Assembly (NCBI GenBank): GCA_963814875.1
Contig: CAWFFJ010000025.1
Coordinates: forward strand, 6,291 to 70,290
Reading direction: 5' to 3'
From: CAVSIS01 sp963814875
GTDB lineage: Bacteria > Acidobacteriota > Thermoanaerobaculia > Thermoanaerobaculales > Sulfomarinibacteraceae
Length of the DNA stretch: 64,000 bases
Shown: positions 61,585-64,000 of the stretch, piece by piece
How the letters are laid out: the number at the start of each line of letters is the position of its first letter
How positions within the stretch are numbered: the first letter of the stretch is position 1
The notes under the pieces: model-generated
Database searches by the model: none
Seen by the model: the letters and a program-made list of their open reading frames with translations, nothing else
Told to the model about the DNA's origin: nothing
Made by a program: the position numbers and the translations under genes

Positions 61585-62679
61585 ATGCGCACGTTGATCA
61601 ACATCCTGGTCAAGGAGCTGCTCCAGCTCAAGCGTGATCCGAAGATCCTCCCGATCCTGTTCATGGCGCCCGTGGTCCAGCTGACCATCCTCGGCTACGC
61701 GGCGACCACCGACGTGCGCCGGGTCGAGCTCGCGGTGTGCGACCTCGACCACACGCAGGCGAGCCGTGACCTGGTGCGCGCGTTCACCGACTCGACCTAC
61801 TTCCGGCAGGTGGCCAACGTCGCTTCGACCGATTCGCTGGATCCATGGCTGGCCAGCGGCCGCGCGCGCGTCGGCCTCACGATTCCGTACGGCTTCGGCG
61901 CCGACCGCGCCGTCGGACGCTCGACCGAGGTCCAGCTCGTGGCCGACGGCTCGGACGCGATGGTCGGCACTCTCGGTCTGTCGTACGCGGCCGGCGTGCT
62001 CCAACACGTGGCCGAGGGCGAGGGCGTCCGGCTCCCGCTCGACCTGCGCCCGAAGGTGCTCTACAACCCGGACCTCCTGAGCCGGTTCTTCATGGTGCCC
62101 GGGGTGCTCGCGATGATCATCATGGTGATGACCATGATGCTGTCGTCGATGGCGATCGTGCGCGAGACCGAGCTCGGCACCATGGAGCAGCTCCTGGTCA
62201 CCCCGCTCAGCCCGGGCGCGATCATCGTCGGCAAGCTCGTGCCCTACGCCCTGGTCGGGACCGTCGAGATCCTGACCGCGCTGCCGGTGGTCCTGTTCTG
62301 GTTCCAGGTGCCGCTGCGCGGCTCAGTCGGCGTGCTGGCCCTGCTGACCGTGCCGTTCATGCTCTGCACCCTGGGCCTCGGGCTGCTGGTCTCGACCCTC
62401 TCCAGGACCCAGCAGCAGGCGATGATGATCACGACCTTCGTCTTCATGCTGCCGCAGATCTACCTGTCCGGGTTTATCTTCCCGATCCAGAACATGCCCA
62501 GGGTCTTCCAGCTCGCGACCTACGTCGTGCCCCTGCGCTACTACGTCCAGGTCCTGCGCGGGGTCTTCCTCAAGGGCGTCGGCCTCGACGTGCTGTGGCC
62601 CCAGGGTCTGGCCATGCTCGGCCTCGGGATCGTGATCCTGCTCCTGGCTCGGCTGCGCTTCCACCGCAGGCTTGGGTGA
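61585..62679 (+). CDS. ABC-2-type permease (second)
   Basis: 364 residues from ATG 61585 with GGGGG upstream; GTG 61576 is an alternative. It matches the preceding permease throughout: LVKELLQLKRDPKILPILFM at the N-terminus, ETELGTMEQLLVTPLSPGAI in the cytosolic linker, IYLSGFIFPIQNMPRVFQLA and YVVPLRYYVQVLRGVFLKGV. The two are expected to form a heterodimeric channel with the two ATPases. The gap upstream makes translational coupling with its partner unlikely today. Confidence 0.9.
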   Translation: MRTLINILVKELLQLKRDPKILPILFMAPVVQLTILGYAATTDVRRVELAVCDLDHTQASRDLVRAFTDSTYFRQVANVASTDSLDPWLASGRARVGLTIPYGFGADRAVGRSTEVQLVADGSDAMVGTLGLSYAAGVLQHVAEGEGVRLPLDLRPKVLYNPDLLSRFFMVPGVLAMIIMVMTMMLSSMAIVRETELGTMEQLLVTPLSPGAIIVGKLVPYALVGTVEILTALPVVLFWFQVPLRGSVGVLALLTVPFMLCTLGLGLLVSTLSRTQQQAMMITTFVFMLPQIYLSGFIFPIQNMPRVFQLATYVVPLRYYVQVLRGVFLKGVGLDVLWPQGLAMLGLGIVILLLARLRFHRRLG

Positions 62680-62695
62680 GGAAGGTCCGCCTCGA

Positions 62696-62866
62696 TCACC
62701 TCCGCACGATGTGGACGTCGGCGCGGCCCATGCTGAATCGCAGCGCAGTGGTCTGGAACGGATGGCCCGCCGCGTCGAAGTAGGTCGCCGCACCGTCCCA
62801 CATGACCGCGGCCGTGAAGGTGGCCTCGGACTGCCCGACGTCGAGGTATCGTTGGCCGCATCGCAC
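62696..62866 (-). pseudogene. Possible short leftward gene or remnant
   Basis: From GTG 62866 the frame reads VRCGQRYLDVGQSEATFTAA, then VMWDGAATYFDAAGHPFQTT and ALRFSMGRADVHIVRR, ending at a stop at 62696-62698. The composition is protein-like, with many aromatic and acidic residues, yet no ribosome site precedes it and the upstream part would overlap the MBL-fold gene on the other strand. It may be the C-terminus of a decayed gene or a real 56-residue protein. Confidence 0.3.
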
Positions 62867-62911
62867 CGCGAGGGCCGATACTGGGGGAGACTTGCCGCTC
62901 GAGGAGGGGAC

Positions 62912-63751
62912 ATGGAGCTCACAGTTCTGGTCGACAACGCCACCCTGATTGATCGCTACCTGCTCGGCGAGCCCGGGCTGTCGATCCTGGTCGAGGACGG
63001 CGGCACCCGGGTGCTGTTCGACGCCGGCTACTCCGACGCCTTCCTGGTCAACGCCGCCCGCCTCGGAGTCGAACTCACCCGGCTCGATGCGGTGGTGCTC
63101 TCCCATGGCCACCTCGACCACACCTGGGGACTCGAGCCGTTGGTGCGGCTCTTTTCCGAAGCCGCCTGGGCGGGACGGGAGGTCCGGCGCCCACAGCTGG
63201 TCGCCCACCCGGCGCTCTTCGACCACCGCGACGCCGAGGGCGTGCCGGAGCTGGGCAGCCTGCTGTGCCCGAACCGCCTGTCACAGCACTTCGAGCTCAA
63301 CGCCAGCCGCGAGCCGGTGTGGCTCTCCGAACGCCTCGTGTTCCTCGGCGAGATCGAGCGCGGCAGCGGCTTCGAGGGCTGCGCGTCGGTGGGGCGCCGG
63401 ATGACGGCCGAAGGCGTGGTCGACGACACGGTGCCCGACGACTCGGCCCTCGCGTGGCGCAGCGACGAGGGCCTCGTCATCATCACCGGCTGCTCGCACT
63501 CAGGGATCTGCAACATCGTCGAGCAGGCCCGCCGCGTGACCGGGGTCGAGCGGGTCCGAGACATCGTCGGCGGGCTCCACCTGCTGGCGCCACCCCGCGA
63601 GGTGATGGAACGGACGGTCGCGTACCTCTCGGGCCTCGACCTCGACGCCCTGCACGCATGCCACTGCACCGACCTCGCCTCCAAGGTCGCGCTGGCGGCC
63701 CGCACGCCGCTGGCCGAGGTCGGCTCCGGGCTCAGGCTCGTGTACGCGTGA
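62912..63751 (+). CDS. Metallo-beta-lactamase-fold protein
   Basis: 279 residues from ATG 62912 with GAGGAGGGG upstream. The metal-binding motif is VVLSHGHLDHTWGLE (the HXHXDH pattern reads HGHLDH), with further His residues in VAHPALFDHRDAE and GCSHSGICNIVEQ. GGLHLLAPPREVMERTVAYL and LHACHCTD complete the pattern seen in dihydropterin-type synthases (the MJ0301/RFAP-synthase-like group). The substrate is unknown. It stands alone after the permease. Confidence 0.85.
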   Translation: MELTVLVDNATLIDRYLLGEPGLSILVEDGGTRVLFDAGYSDAFLVNAARLGVELTRLDAVVLSHGHLDHTWGLEPLVRLFSEAAWAGREVRRPQLVAHPALFDHRDAEGVPELGSLLCPNRLSQHFELNASREPVWLSERLVFLGEIERGSGFEGCASVGRRMTAEGVVDDTVPDDSALAWRSDEGLVIITGCSHSGICNIVEQARRVTGVERVRDIVGGLHLLAPPREVMERTVAYLSGLDLDALHACHCTDLASKVALAARTPLAEVGSGLRLVYA

Positions 63752-63763
63752 GGCAGACGGCGG

Positions 63764-63784
63764 CTCGGGGCTGTCATCCCCGAG
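63764..63784. terminator. 7-bp hairpin after the MBL-fold gene
   Basis: CTCGGGG / CCCCGAG with a seven-base loop, 12 bp after the stop codon and before the converging partial gene. There is no T-run, so a weak or bidirectional terminator. Confidence 0.5.
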
Positions 63785-63885
63785 GTGCCTCGACGCACCC
63801 AGAGGCGTCGTCCAGGGCCCGCCGAGCGGCTGCGTGGGGGGTCGCGTCGAGGTGCCTGAGGTCCCGTTCGAGCCGCCACCGCGAA

Positions 63886-64000
63886 TCAGCCCGCGTGGCC
63901 GACGCCTGCATCGGCCACGGCGGTGTGCTCGCCGTCTGCCGGCTCGGTAGGTATCAACCTTCGCAAGCTGTCCGCGATCGCGGGATCGTTGAGAATACGC
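63886..64000 (-). CDS. Tail of a leftward gene entering from the right edge (partial)
   Basis: The frame is open from the window end and reads RILNDPAIADSLRRLIPTEP, then ADGEHTAVADAGVGHAG and a stop at 63886-63888. Only 37 residues are visible; the composition and the segment 'NDPAIADSLRRLIP' look like real coding sequence. The family cannot be told. Confidence 0.4.
   Translation of the reverse strand, partial: RILNDPAIADSLRRLIPTEPADGEHTAVADAGVGHAG

Overview
The window is high-GC DNA with dense, mostly tight operons. The secreted proteins have BNR-type and Ig-like repeats, and there is a serine/threonine kinase fused to TPRs, a DUF4388 (PATAN) protein and a CydA/CydB oxidase. Together these suggest a Gram-negative soil or sediment bacterium, most likely an Acidobacteriota relative (Thermoanaerobaculia-like). 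That placement is an inference from gene style; no rRNA or other marker gene is present.

Region 1 (1-12.2 kb) looks like one side of an aryl-polyene / xanthomonadin-type pigment cluster. It holds a chorismatase running off the left edge, a methyltransferase, an acyl-activating AMP ligase with a frameshifted polysaccharide deacetylase, an acyl carrier protein, a ketosynthase plus chain-length-factor pair, a family 2 glycosyltransferase, a ketoreductase, an MMPL/RND-type exporter and a DUF2062-methyltransferase fusion. No dehydratase, thioesterase or LolA-like partner is visible, so the rest probably lies further left.

Region 2 (12.2-23 kb) has two decayed genes, a large secreted protein with fibre-like glycine repeats, a spermidine-synthase-like methyltransferase-fold protein, 4-hydroxyphenylpyruvate dioxygenase with a tandem-ACT protein, and a 1298-residue secreted BNR-repeat protein. 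Region 3 (23-29 kb) is an Rrf2 regulator-cydA-cydB operon behind a visible promoter and operator, an M20 peptidase and an aldehyde-dehydrogenase-fold enzyme. Region 4 (29-34 kb) is a metal-uptake-like operon (DUF2946-like protein, porin, ZnuA/TroA-type binding protein, permease; no ATPase) and another secreted protein.

Region 5 (34-46.8 kb) is the most unusual part. It has an HTH-receiver regulator, a TPR serine/threonine kinase with a frameshift, a 23-codon peptide gene with a strong ribosome binding site and its own promoter, a PAS histidine kinase, and a three-gene exporter: HlyD-type adaptor, C39-peptidase ABC transporter and a second ABC transporter. The two ATPase domains carry complementary defects, which predicts an obligate heterodimer. 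The peptide (starting MNVKTNLKAGGG) is a candidate cargo.

Region 6 (46.8-64 kb) has an alcohol dehydrogenase, a TauE/SafE permease, a DUF4388 protein, a divergent IMP-dehydrogenase-like enzyme, a PPK2 polyphosphate kinase, and a TetR-controlled efflux operon (lipoprotein adaptor, ATPase, TolC-like channel, ATPase, two ABC-2 permeases). That operon is interrupted between the two permeases by an element with perfect 25-bp inverted repeats. A metallo-beta-lactamase-fold protein and the tail of a leftward gene close the window.
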